The notes below the pieces were generated by a model that saw nothing but the letters and a program-made list of their open reading frames with translations, made no database searches and had not been told where the DNA came from. From a virus: 27,752 nucleotides of DNA. The position numbers and the translations under genes are program-made. Positions 4,835 to 12,860 of this stretch are shown in pieces. Location: positions 1 to 27,752 of the IMG/VR virus record IMGVR_UViG_3300007734_000891; one strand, written 5' to 3'. Position 1 is the stretch's first letter. Each line of letters begins with the position of its first letter.

Positions 4835-5308
4835 ATGGACGCTTTCAAGTCGGTTCCGCCGTGGGAGATAGTGGACAACCAGATATTCGGGTTTCGCTCG
4901 GATTTGGGGTTGTGGTTCAAGGGGTTGTTGGACGCGAGCACGGATGACACGTTGCCGTTTGCGCAGCACTGCTTGGGCATGGACGCAGACGTGAGGTCGA
5001 AGGTGGGGCCGCTGGTTGAGTTCTTGGGCCGGGTTGGGGATCATCGGTTGGCGAAGGAGCATCGGCGGTCGGCGGAGCTTTTGCGGGAGTTTCTGGCCAG
5101 TCCGCCACTTCCGGCTGAGGTTGCCGAGGAGGTGGAGCCGCTTGTTCCGCCGGTGACGCTTCACAACTGGCAACGCACACTGGTCAGGCTCAAGAAGGGG
5201 TTGCGGGAGGCGGCGGCGCAGGGCATGGAGCGGCGGGCGAGGAAGCACAAGAACCGCAGTCAGTTGCAGATCACGGTGCCGAAGAGTGAACCGGAGCAGG
5301 TGGCGTAG
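4835..5308 (+). CDS. Unknown protein directly upstream of TerL (157 aa); possible small terminase or packaging accessory
   Basis: The gene starts at the ATG at 4835. Only AGGG one base before it could serve as a ribosome binding site, while a -10-like TACTCT is placed as for a leaderless message. The product begins MDAFKSVPPWEIVDNQIFGF. A helical middle (FLGRVGDHRLAKEHRRSAEL) and a basic C-terminus (RRARKHKNRSQLQ) follow, and a Pro/Glu-rich linker lies near residues 88-105. The stop overlaps the GTG of TerL (TAGTG), so the two are translationally coupled. Position suggests a TerS or packaging accessory, but I see no clear helix-turn-helix. Third codon positions are mainly G here, in contrast with the C-rich TerL. 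Confidence 0.65.
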   Translation: MDAFKSVPPWEIVDNQIFGFRSDLGLWFKGLLDASTDDTLPFAQHCLGMDADVRSKVGPLVEFLGRVGDHRLAKEHRRSAELLREFLASPPLPAEVAEEVEPLVPPVTLHNWQRTLVRLKKGLREAAAQGMERRARKHKNRSQLQITVPKSEPEQVA

Positions 5309-7080
5309 TGGTCTCCAACTTCGAGGGCCAATGGGTCAGCAACCAGCGGCACGACGAGGTCATCAAGGAGCTCGAGCGGAGCAAGTCCGACTTCTTCTAC
5401 TTCTGCTCGATGTACCTGCGCATCATCAACCGCGACTTTCGGCCTAAGAATGTCGGTGAGTTCGAGGAGTTGACGATCTCCCAAGACGAGGTCCCGCTGC
5501 TGGCCAAGAAGCCCGAAGCGTGGATCACGCTCAAGCCAAACGCAGCGCAGAAAGCGGTCATCAAGTCCATCGAGTGCAACCCGGTCACCTACGTCCTCAA
5601 GCACCGGCGCGGCGGCATCTCAACCATTTGGAAGGCTTGGGTATTCTGGCGCGTTCTGTTCGAGCCAGGCGCTGCCGGCGCGACGATTTGCCACCTCGAA
5701 GAGTCCAGTCGCGAGATGTTCTCCGAGGTTCGCCGGTGGTACGAGGAGTTGCCGCCGTACTTCAAGGCGGGGCCGCTCAAGTTGCGCACCGACCGCGCCA
5801 ACGTCATGGAGTTCGAGCATGGCGGCCAGTACCGCGTAGGCACGCCAGACACGTTCCGCGGCGGCAAGACGCTAACCTACCGCCACTACTCCGAGTTCAG
5901 CGCCTACGAGCGCCCCGAAGAGGCCATTTCGGCGGTCGAAGGCGGCTCATCGACCTTTGGCGTGGCGCTCTACGAAACGACTGCCCGCGGGTTGGGCTAC
6001 GCCCACGACTGTTGGCGGACCCCCAACGGCTGGTCGAAGCTCTTCTTCCCGTGGACCCAAGACCGCAAGTACCGGCGCGACCGCTGGCCTGCTGCCGTCC
6101 CCAAAACGCTGCGCGAGGACACCGACTTCCGCAAGTACTGCGACACCCACAACCTCGACGACGGGCAAATCAACTGGCTGGGCGGCAAACTTCACGCATT
6201 CGGCACCAACTGGGCGCAATTCAACCAAGAGTACCCGGCGACCGCCGAGTTGGCCTTCATCGCCAGCAAGGGGCGCGTCTTCACGGTCGGGTTCCCCGAT
6301 GCCAAAATCACCCGCGGGCGTATGCAGTACCTGCAACCCGACGACTACCGCGCCTACACACTGGGCGCCGACCCAGCTGCCGGCGGCGCAGAGGGCGACT
6401 TCTCGGCCTACGTCGTCCTAGACGTCACCTTCCCCGACAAGCCGATGATTGCCGCCACCTACTACGGCAAGCCGACCGTTCCCGAGTTCGCAGAACTGGT
6501 GCTGGCCGAGGCCAAACGCTACAGCGCGCTCATCGTCCCCGACCGCAAGGGCATCGGCCTCGACCTCGTCAACCGCCTGCTTGACCACGGCTACCCCTCA
6601 ATCTGGCGGGACGTCCTGCGCGACCGCGTTGGCGACCAAGCCACCGACCGCATCGGCTACGACATCAACGTGCGCACCCGCTCAATCTTGACCAACAAGC
6701 TGATCGAGTTCATCAACGGCGGCAAAATCGAAATCGTCGACGAGCGGCTACAGTACGAAATCAACGACTTTCACTACAACGACGACCGCCGCCCCGAGCA
6801 TCTCCCCGGTTGCCACGACGACATACTGTTCGCACTGGCGATGGCGATGGTTGGCAGCAGCCAGAAGCACGCCCGCGAGCGCACCCACTTCCGCGCGCGG
6901 CCCGTCACGTTTGACCAAGTGCGCATCTTTCGCAAGGTCACTGGCAGGCTCGAGAGTGAATGCCAGTTCGACGACGACGACGGGCTACTGGACCGCGCCG
7001 ACCACGGCATCGCCAGCGTCTGGGACGAACTGGACGGCTACGGCGCAAGCCGCGTTTTGGGCGCTCTCAACGCCGCTTGA
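5308..7080 (+). CDS. terL: Terminase large subunit (DNA packaging ATPase and nuclease)
   Basis: This 590-aa protein pumps DNA into the prohead through the portal and cuts the concatemer. It starts at a GTG behind GGAGCAGGTGG and overlaps the previous stop. The N-terminal ATPase has a Walker A-type loop, LKHRRGGIST (residues 97-106), of the K-x-R-x-x-G-x-S form used by many terminases, and a Walker B-like YRHYSEF (191-197). QEYPATAELAF near 307-317 is a typical terminase segment. The C-terminal RNase H-like nuclease shows GADPAAGG (D355), IVPDRKGIG (D412) and GCHDDILFALAMA (D504/D505), the usual three acidic sites. Length and domain order are normal. The C-terminal 70 residues are acidic and less conserved-looking. 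Certainty of function is high. Confidence 0.95.
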   Translation: MVSNFEGQWVSNQRHDEVIKELERSKSDFFYFCSMYLRIINRDFRPKNVGEFEELTISQDEVPLLAKKPEAWITLKPNAAQKAVIKSIECNPVTYVLKHRRGGISTIWKAWVFWRVLFEPGAAGATICHLEESSREMFSEVRRWYEELPPYFKAGPLKLRTDRANVMEFEHGGQYRVGTPDTFRGGKTLTYRHYSEFSAYERPEEAISAVEGGSSTFGVALYETTARGLGYAHDCWRTPNGWSKLFFPWTQDRKYRRDRWPAAVPKTLREDTDFRKYCDTHNLDDGQINWLGGKLHAFGTNWAQFNQEYPATAELAFIASKGRVFTVGFPDAKITRGRMQYLQPDDYRAYTLGADPAAGGAEGDFSAYVVLDVTFPDKPMIAATYYGKPTVPEFAELVLAEAKRYSALIVPDRKGIGLDLVNRLLDHGYPSIWRDVLRDRVGDQATDRIGYDINVRTRSILTNKLIEFINGGKIEIVDERLQYEINDFHYNDDRRPEHLPGCHDDILFALAMAMVGSSQKHARERTHFRARPVTFDQVRIFRKVTGRLESECQFDDDDGLLDRADHGIASVWDELDGYGASRVLGALNAA

Positions 7081-7146
7081 CAACTCGCCAACTTGGCGGC
7101 ACCCTAAGCGGCAACGACTCGCCCACGCACGGGCGCTGGTGGCGCT

Positions 7147-8073
7147 ATGACCGACCAAGTTGCCCAGTCTGCCGCACCGGCCTCGCCAGCCGCTTCGCCG
7201 GACACCTCAGCGCCCGCGACCACGACGGAAAGTCCGTCGCCCGCACCAAGCGTTGAGAGCAAGCCTGTGGACCGCGCACCCGATGGCAAATTTGCCAAGC
7301 GGGGCAACGCGCCGATTTGGAAGACCAAGCCAGACCCGTTTGCCAGTGAGCGCGCCGAGGCAGCACCCGCCGCCCCGCCGGTCCCCGAGCAGACGACGTC
7401 GGCCCCTGTTCCCGCTGCCCCCAAGCCGCCCAAGACCGACAACTTCGTGCCGCAACCGCGGTTCGACCAAGTCATCGCAGAGCGGACCAAGTACCAGCGC
7501 GAACTGCAAGCCGCCCAGCAAGAGCTCGCCGCCTTACGCGCCGAAGCCCAACGCTACCGCGCCGCGCCTCCGCCGCAACAGCAGCAGGAGACGCTACCGC
7601 GCGACATCGCGGACTACTTTGGCATTCCAGCCGACCAAGCCCCGCCACCGCAAGTCCAGCAACTGTTCCAGCAAGTGACCCAGCAACAGCAGGTACTGCA
7701 ACAAATGCAGCACCAGCAGGCCGTCGACCAGGCCCGCGTCCAACTGAACCACGAGGCGGGCCAAGCCTACTCCTCACTGGTCAGTCAGGGCGTCCCGGCT
7801 GAAATCGCCAAGGCCGCCGTGGCAAACGCCATGCCGTTGGTGTCGCAGAATGACCAGTTGCAAGTGATCGACGCAGCCGCGATGTGGCTCGAGCGCAACC
7901 GCCAAGTTCTGGCGTTCCCGCAGCAAGCCGCACCCGCGCCGCGCCAAGCGCCACAGGCGCCACCGCTCCCCACTTCCGCTCCTGCGGGGTCGCCAAACGC
8001 GCCAGTTCGGCCAGCGTACAACGCGCCCTACAACGAGCGGATCAAGCACCTGACCGCACTTCTTGGCCGCTAA
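7147..8073 (+). CDS. Capsid scaffolding protein
   Basis: This 308-aa protein directly precedes the major capsid gene, the usual place for a scaffold. Residues 1-100 are Pro/Ala/Ser-rich and probably disordered, with DGKFAKRG at 46-53, a motif type common in phage scaffolds. Residues 104-138 form a charged helix or coiled coil, and residues 143-195 are very Gln-rich (runs of QQQQ). A helical stretch follows at 200-260, then another Pro/Ala-rich linker, and a short basic C-terminus (NERIKHLTALLGR) of the kind that contacts capsid protein. The ribosome binding site is weak (GGTGG). Such proteins co-assemble with capsid protein to set prohead size and then leave or are degraded. The assignment rests on composition and position. 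Confidence 0.8.
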   Translation: MTDQVAQSAAPASPAASPDTSAPATTTESPSPAPSVESKPVDRAPDGKFAKRGNAPIWKTKPDPFASERAEAAPAAPPVPEQTTSAPVPAAPKPPKTDNFVPQPRFDQVIAERTKYQRELQAAQQELAALRAEAQRYRAAPPPQQQQETLPRDIADYFGIPADQAPPPQVQQLFQQVTQQQQVLQQMQHQQAVDQARVQLNHEAGQAYSSLVSQGVPAEIAKAAVANAMPLVSQNDQLQVIDAAAMWLERNRQVLAFPQQAAPAPRQAPQAPPLPTSAPAGSPNAPVRPAYNAPYNERIKHLTALLGR

Positions 8074-8094
8074 CCCGGCAGAGGACAACCAACT

Positions 8095-9483
8095 ATGGCT
8101 ACGACCGTCACCAGCAACGCGCTACTGAAAGAGTGGGTGGAAGAAACCATCTACGAGACCATCAACTACGAGGCGTTCTTCGCGGACTTCGCGGACACCG
8201 TCCCGTACGAGTGGGAAGGCGACCACATCCGCATCGTGGTCCACACCGGGCAGAACAACTCGTTCACCCGCATCGCCGAGTTCGGCGCCACCCCGGCTCC
8301 CGGCAACCAGTCGTACCTCAACCTGCTGGTCACCACCAGCGAGTCTGCGGCAACGATGTCGGTGTCGACCCGCGCAGTCGCCGCCTCCTCGGACGCCCCG
8401 AGCAAGGGCGCGCTGGCCAAAATCCTCGACCGCGAGAAGACTGGCCTGACCAAGGACGTCGTCCTCGGCTTGGACCTCGACCGCATCTTCGGCTTCCGCG
8501 TCAAGGGCCTGCTCAACGAGCAAAAGGCCAACGCTGCATCTGGCGGTGGCGCGACCGTCGCCGTCCCCGCCGCCGGCATCACCGCGTGGCAGTACAGCGG
8601 CGACTTCCGGCCGTTCCTCAACTGCGTGCAAGCCAACACCAACACCTGGGTGCGCGTGCGTATGTTCCAGCAGGACACCTACGCCGAGGTCCCGTTCACG
8701 GGCGCAGGTGCCGCCACGTCGGCCTTGTTCGTGTCGGCCATCGACCAGACGTTGCAGAGCGTCACCCTGTCGGTGGTCTCCAGCGGTGGCGCCTCGGGCA
8801 TCACCACCGTTGGCGTGGCTGCGGGCTTTGCCGTTGCCTTGGCCCTGCACGACGTGCAGTTCCTCGACAGCCTCGGCGCCGCGTTCGGCATTCAAGTGCC
8901 GTTCGCGCTCGAGCCCCGCGGTGTGTTCAGCAACCTGTGCGACCCGATCCACTTCACCGCCGACCGCACCACGGCGACTGGCACCGGCACCGGCTTGCAG
9001 TCGACCCTGATGACGCAAGCCACGGTGGCGCCACAGGGTCGCGGGACCTTCACCCCGGCCCGCGTCCAAGCGGTCCTCGACCAGATCTTGAGCAAGACCG
9101 GGTCGGAGAAGGACATGCCCGACGTCGTCGTGTTCAACCCCTTGCAGCGCAGCGTCTACACTGCGGTGCTGGTTGCCAACACGCAGTACCAGGCCAAGGG
9201 CGGCGGCGAGAAGACCGACATGGGCCCCAAGTTCGAGGACGTTTCGTTCCTCGGCTACAAGCCCAAGGTCAGCCACCACTGGCCGCGCGGTTGCGTGGCC
9301 TTCCTCAAGAAGGCGACGTGGATGCAGCCCGAGTTCAAGAAGCCCGGCTTCATGGACATGGACGGCAGCTGGCTCGCGCGCGTTCCCGGTCAGGCCGGCT
9401 ACTCTGCCGTCTACCAGACCTTCGACAACTTCGTCTGTGCGGAGCCGCGTGCCAACGCTGTCCTCACCGGCATCACCGTGTAA
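8095..9483 (+). CDS. Major capsid protein
   Basis: This 462-aa protein starts at the ATG at 8095 behind AGAGGAC. Its length, its position between a scaffold-like gene and a small surface-like gene, and its strongly biased C-ending codons fit a highly expressed coat protein, probably of the HK97 fold. The N-terminal part (NALLKEWVEETIYETINYE) is helical. A likely long-loop region with DHIRIVVHTGQNNSFTRI follows, with a large central beta-rich domain and a C-terminal part including DVVVFNPLQRSVYTAVL and SWLARVPGQAGYSAVYQT. No N-terminal delta-domain or protease gene is seen, in agreement with a separate scaffold. I cannot confirm the fold without a structure search. Confidence 0.85.
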   Translation: MATTVTSNALLKEWVEETIYETINYEAFFADFADTVPYEWEGDHIRIVVHTGQNNSFTRIAEFGATPAPGNQSYLNLLVTTSESAATMSVSTRAVAASSDAPSKGALAKILDREKTGLTKDVVLGLDLDRIFGFRVKGLLNEQKANAASGGGATVAVPAAGITAWQYSGDFRPFLNCVQANTNTWVRVRMFQQDTYAEVPFTGAGAATSALFVSAIDQTLQSVTLSVVSSGGASGITTVGVAAGFAVALALHDVQFLDSLGAAFGIQVPFALEPRGVFSNLCDPIHFTADRTTATGTGTGLQSTLMTQATVAPQGRGTFTPARVQAVLDQILSKTGSEKDMPDVVVFNPLQRSVYTAVLVANTQYQAKGGGEKTDMGPKFEDVSFLGYKPKVSHHWPRGCVAFLKKATWMQPEFKKPGFMDMDGSWLARVPGQAGYSAVYQTFDNFVCAEPRANAVLTGITV

Positions 9484-9492
9484 GGAGGCCCC

Positions 9493-9939
9493 GTGGCTGT
9501 CAACCTCGTCAAGAACAACCTCGACGGTTCCCCCGCCGTAGCCTCCCCGCCGTCAGCGACGGACTGGGTAGCGCCGGGTGTTGCCATCGCAGGCTCCAAG
9601 AACCTGCAAGGTGCCGCGGTCATCGCGGTTCCGCTGGCCATCGTGGCGACCAAGTTGTTGGTGCCATTCTCGCTGGCCTTCAAGGCGCGCATCATCGGGA
9701 CGACCATGTCGTACTCGTCAGGCGGTCACGCCAACGACACGTTCACGCTGACCAATGCGGCAGCGGCGACGGTGTCGCAGTGCCTCGGCAGTGCGACGGC
9801 TGGCAAGCAGCAGTACAGCGTCACCGGCTTGGGCAGCGCCCAGGTGGTCGCCGCTGGCGAAGCCCTGCTGGTGACGGTCGTCGACGGCGGTAACAACCCC
9901 GCTGGCGTCTTCATCGTCCACTGCATCCCGGAGCCGTAA
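9493..9939 (+). CDS. Probable head decoration or other minor head protein (148 aa)
   Basis: A GTG at 9493 is preceded by a perfect AAGGAGG that overlaps the capsid stop codon, the strongest ribosome binding site in the window, which points to high expression. The protein is small, Ala/Val/Gly-rich and beta-like (VAIAGSKNLQGAAVIAVPLA, ARIIGTTMSYSS, TLTNAAAATVSQ), as expected of a capsid surface protein. It has no membrane segment; the hydrophobic stretches alternate as in strands. The position immediately after the capsid gene is the usual one for decoration proteins. The family is not recognised. Confidence 0.6.
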   Translation: MAVNLVKNNLDGSPAVASPPSATDWVAPGVAIAGSKNLQGAAVIAVPLAIVATKLLVPFSLAFKARIIGTTMSYSSGGHANDTFTLTNAAAATVSQCLGSATAGKQQYSVTGLGSAQVVAAGEALLVTVVDGGNNPAGVFIVHCIPEP

Positions 9940-9941
9940 GC

Positions 9942-10259
9942 ATGTTGCAAGAACTCGAAGTCGGCTATGGTGTCGAAGCTCCAGACGGTCGCTACACGCG
10001 GGGACAAGTCCACGCGATTGGCGGCAAGTACGGGGCGATGATGCAATTCCTGCCCAACACCGACCCGCGGTTCAAGGCCGTGTTGGTCAAGGATGGAATG
10101 GTCTACGCCATTGACTTCGACGACGGCAGCGTGCCTGCTCCGGCACCCCAACCAGCGGTCGCCGCTCCTGCCGTGACCATCGCCCCTGTTGCGACCACGG
10201 AAGAGGCGGAGAACGCTGAGAAGCCAAAGCCGAAGGTCTTCTTCGGCAAGCGGGGTTAG
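9942..10259 (+). CDS. Unknown small protein (105 aa)
   Basis: The ATG at 9942 lies two bases after the previous stop, with GGAG upstream. Residues 1-60 are a compact, possibly beta-rich domain (YGVEAPDGRYTRGQVHAIGG, FKAVLVKDGMVYAIDF). Residues 62-100 are a Pro/Ala then Glu/Lys-rich linker (PAPAPQPAVAAPAV, EEAENAEKPKPK) ending in a basic KVFFGKRG tail. The layout, a small domain with a flexible charged tail, is common among minor head proteins. No family is recognised. Confidence 0.65.
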   Translation: MLQELEVGYGVEAPDGRYTRGQVHAIGGKYGAMMQFLPNTDPRFKAVLVKDGMVYAIDFDDGSVPAPAPQPAVAAPAVTIAPVATTEEAENAEKPKPKVFFGKRG

Positions 10260-10260
10260 C

Positions 10261-10515
10261 ATGACTGCGGGCGAGGCAAAGGCAATCGTCGTTGCCTCGC
10301 TCGCGGTCGTGCGGTTCGGCGTCCAACTGGCGTCCTCTACGCTGCTTGGCGTCGCAAACGCCCTGCGCATGGCGGAACTTGAACTGATCGGCGCCAAGGT
10401 TGCCACAGTAGCTTCCGCCGACGACGTCGCTCGCCAATGGGCAGAGCAGCGCATGGCGGAAGCCCCCACTGGCGGGATCGACGACTACGGCCCGATGGAC
10501 GGCCCACCACACTGA
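10261..10515 (+). CDS. Unknown small helical protein (84 aa)
   Basis: The ATG at 10261 follows the previous stop by one base, with GGGG as ribosome binding site. An in-frame extension to 10189 would overlap the previous gene and is less likely. The product (MTAGEAKAIVVASLAVVRFG...) has a hydrophobic helix near residues 8-35 and a charged helix near 36-65 (RMAELELIGAKVATVASADD, VARQWAEQRMAEA). It ends in a Gly/Asp/Pro tail. The first helix could insert into a membrane or pack in a bundle. It may be a minor virion protein, but its function is unknown. Confidence 0.6.
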   Translation: MTAGEAKAIVVASLAVVRFGVQLASSTLLGVANALRMAELELIGAKVATVASADDVARQWAEQRMAEAPTGGIDDYGPMDGPPH

Positions 10516-10526
10516 ACGAGGCGCGC

Positions 10527-10871
10527 ATGATCCGTTTGGGTGGCCCACAGTACGTTGCACCGGGGCAAGAAGTCCCAGGCGCTGACCTCGCCTACCGTCC
10601 GAGCCCGCGAGCGCAAGCCGCTCAAACGTTGGGCGCCCCCGGCATTACGCCCGAAGGCATCTTCGAGGGTGCCGCGCAAGGCGCTGGCGTCGGCACCAGC
10701 ATCGCGCCCGGTTGGGGAACGCTGATTGGCGCAGGCGCCGGCGCAATTGGCGGCGCGCTCAAGGGCGGGTTTGCCCCCGACAGTGCAGGCGCCCAAGTTG
10801 GCGATGCGCTGGAAGGTCAAGGTCCAGTCGGCCAGATTGCGACACCACTGCTCAAGAAGCGGTTAGGGTAA
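10527..10871 (+). CDS. Glycine-zipper protein (114 aa), possible internal virion or membrane-active protein
   Basis: I chose the ATG at 10527 because GAGG precedes it; an upstream extension overlaps the previous gene and has shadow-like composition. After a Pro/Ala-rich N-terminus, residues about 50-86 form a glycine-zipper-like hydrophobic stretch (GAAQGAGVGTSIAPGWG, TLIGAGAGAIGGALKGG) able to make a tightly packed helical hairpin in a membrane. The C-terminus ends KKRLG. Small glycine-zipper proteins encoded among head and portal genes are often minor virion components that may contact the host membrane. The family is not firmly recognised. It lies nine bases before the portal gene. Confidence 0.65.
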   Translation: MIRLGGPQYVAPGQEVPGADLAYRPSPRAQAAQTLGAPGITPEGIFEGAAQGAGVGTSIAPGWGTLIGAGAGAIGGALKGGFAPDSAGAQVGDALEGQGPVGQIATPLLKKRLG

Positions 10872-10880
10872 GGGGGCGCG

Positions 10881-12860
10881 ATGGCGCTCTTGCGTCGACC
10901 ACAGGACAACAACGGCAAGACCGACATCATGCGGGCTATCGACGATGCGCGCATGGACCGCCTGCGCTACGTCACCGCGTGGGACCTGTGCAACCAGTTC
11001 CTTCGCGGCAACCAGAACATCTTGTGGGATACCTCGTCGGGGCGCCTGCTGCCGATGCAGCGCAAGTCCAACAAGAACCTGTCGATTTGCAACCAGTTCG
11101 TCCAAATCCACCGCACTTGGTGCAGCCTGTTGGCCACCGCCTTCCCGCGGTTGACGGTAATCCCGAGTGCGCCGTCCAGTCTCAAGATCGCCAAGTCCGA
11201 AGCGTCGGAGATGCGGGTCAAGTACCTGTGGCACGACAGCGGCGTGCGCAAGCAACTGCACGAAGGCAACGCTTGGCTGTCGGTCGCCGGCAACACGGCG
11301 CTGCAAGTCGTCTTCGACCCGGCCAAAAAGCGAGTATTCCTTCGCATTCGCAGTCCCTACGACGTCGTGTTCGAGAAGGGCGCGCTGACCTACGAGCAGT
11401 CGAGTTGGGTTGCTGTCCGCGACATCTACACTCGCGACGCGCTCAAGGCCGCATACCCAGACAAGAAAAAGCTGATCGAAGAAAAGCCCTTCATGCCGAG
11501 CGGCACCCAAGACGCGCCGGAGACGCAGATCTCGCGGCCCACCCAGTTGGAACACCGGCTCGAAACGTGGACGGTCTACCGCCGCACCGGCGAGATGTGC
11601 ATCTACTTGGGCAACGAGACACTGTGGGAGGGCGAGTACCCAAAGGGTGCGTTCCCGCTTATCCCCTACCGCTGCTTGAACATTCCCAACCAGTTGTACG
11701 GCATGCCGATGCTGCTGCCGTTGGTCGACCTGCAAATCCAGTACAACAAGTACCGCAACATGGCGCTCGACGTCGCCGACCAAGTCAGCAACCCGGTCTG
11801 GCTGATCCCGACCACCGCCGAGGTTCCCCTTTCCAGCATCACCAACGAACCGGGCAAGCCGATGGTCTACCAGCCCACTGGCGGGAAGCCGGAGCGGTTG
11901 GCGGCCAGTGCGGTTCCGCCGCACTTGTTCGAGATCCAGACGCGGGTGTCGGGCGAGATGATGGACGGCGCGGGCATTCACGCTTCGACGTTCGGCAAGC
12001 GCAACCCCGGCGTCACCAGCGGCACCGCCATTGAGAACTTGGCGCAGGCCGACCGCGGCCAGATGCAGATGACGGCGGACAACATCGAGTACGCGGTTGC
12101 CGAGGCGATGCGGGTGGCGCTGGTCTTCTCGCAGACGTACCTGACCGAAGACAAGTTCGTCCAAATGATGGACCCGGCGATTGGCGAAGTGGTGTTCCGC
12201 GAGCTCAAGGCGACCGACTTGGTCGAGGAGCCAGAGATCCACATCGTCCCCGGCACGCTGTTCACCGCCACCGGCGACGACCGCGAGCAGAAGTTGCAGT
12301 GGTTGGTGCAGAACAAAATCATCGACCCGGCCGAGTACAAGAAATTGACCGCCGAGCCGATGGACAACAAAGAGGCGATGGATAAGCTCAAGAGCCGGTC
12401 GCACGCCAACCAGTTGCTGGCGGCGCTGCGCGAGGGTATGGACATCGAAATCTGGCCGTTCGACGACTTGGCCATGATCCGCGAAGTGTTCGAGGAGTTC
12501 GTCCACAGCGACGAGTTCTACGCGCCGCAGTTCAAGTTGTTGCAGATGCAGCAGGCGGGCATGATGGGCGCCGACCAGGGGCTTGCCCACGAGGCCGCCA
12601 TCGCGGACAAGATCGTCCACGTTTTGGTGTCGGTGTCGGTGCCGCCGGCCACGCCGCCTGAGCAAATCGACGCGCTGGCCCAGCAGAAAATCTACCCCAA
12701 GACGCCAGTCCCGCCGTTGGGTGGTCCGCCCCAACAGGGGCAAGGTACGCCTGGGCCGACGCCCAACGACCAGTTGACCCCCGAGCACCAAGCGGTACGC
12801 GGTGAAGTGGCGCAGAACAGCATGGGTCGCAGCGCGGCAGGCCAAGGGACGGTGGGCTAA
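10881..12860 (+). CDS. Portal protein
   Basis: This 659-aa protein forms the ring at the head vertex through which DNA passes and on which TerL and the neck dock. It starts behind AAGGGGG at the ATG at 10881. Its length fits portals of short-tailed phages. Portal-like features are an N-terminal helical part (TDIMRAIDDARMDRLRYVT), the NKNLSICNQFVQIHRTW segment, a beta-rich wing (residues about 130-230, with RIRSPYDVVFEKG), and a GVTSGTAIENLAQADRGQ segment near 375-395 leading into the long stem and crown helices. A Pro/Gln-rich tail follows after about residue 610. The stop overlaps the next start (TAATG). The assignment is from pattern and position, with good confidence. Confidence 0.85.
   Translation: MALLRRPQDNNGKTDIMRAIDDARMDRLRYVTAWDLCNQFLRGNQNILWDTSSGRLLPMQRKSNKNLSICNQFVQIHRTWCSLLATAFPRLTVIPSAPSSLKIAKSEASEMRVKYLWHDSGVRKQLHEGNAWLSVAGNTALQVVFDPAKKRVFLRIRSPYDVVFEKGALTYEQSSWVAVRDIYTRDALKAAYPDKKKLIEEKPFMPSGTQDAPETQISRPTQLEHRLETWTVYRRTGEMCIYLGNETLWEGEYPKGAFPLIPYRCLNIPNQLYGMPMLLPLVDLQIQYNKYRNMALDVADQVSNPVWLIPTTAEVPLSSITNEPGKPMVYQPTGGKPERLAASAVPPHLFEIQTRVSGEMMDGAGIHASTFGKRNPGVTSGTAIENLAQADRGQMQMTADNIEYAVAEAMRVALVFSQTYLTEDKFVQMMDPAIGEVVFRELKATDLVEEPEIHIVPGTLFTATGDDREQKLQWLVQNKIIDPAEYKKLTAEPMDNKEAMDKLKSRSHANQLLAALREGMDIEIWPFDDLAMIREVFEEFVHSDEFYAPQFKLLQMQQAGMMGADQGLAHEAAIADKIVHVLVSVSVPPATPPEQIDALAQQKIYPKTPVPPLGGPPQQGQGTPGPTPNDQLTPEHQAVRGEVAQNSMGRSAAGQGTVG

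Noticed and set aside
8122-9279. A 385-codon leftward frame antisense to the capsid gene
   Set aside because: Same reasoning: antisense shadow of a strongly C-biased gene.
7884-9893. A 669-codon rightward frame overlapping the scaffold end, capsid and decoration genes
   Set aside because: Its product is arginine/histidine/proline-rich with shadow-like composition, and it overlaps three genes with good starts and coherent proteins. Long alternate frames are expected in high-GC DNA.
10863-12845. A 660-codon leftward frame antisense to the portal gene
   Set aside because: It mirrors the portal codon pattern, has no ribosome binding site of note, and the portal frame carries recognisable features.
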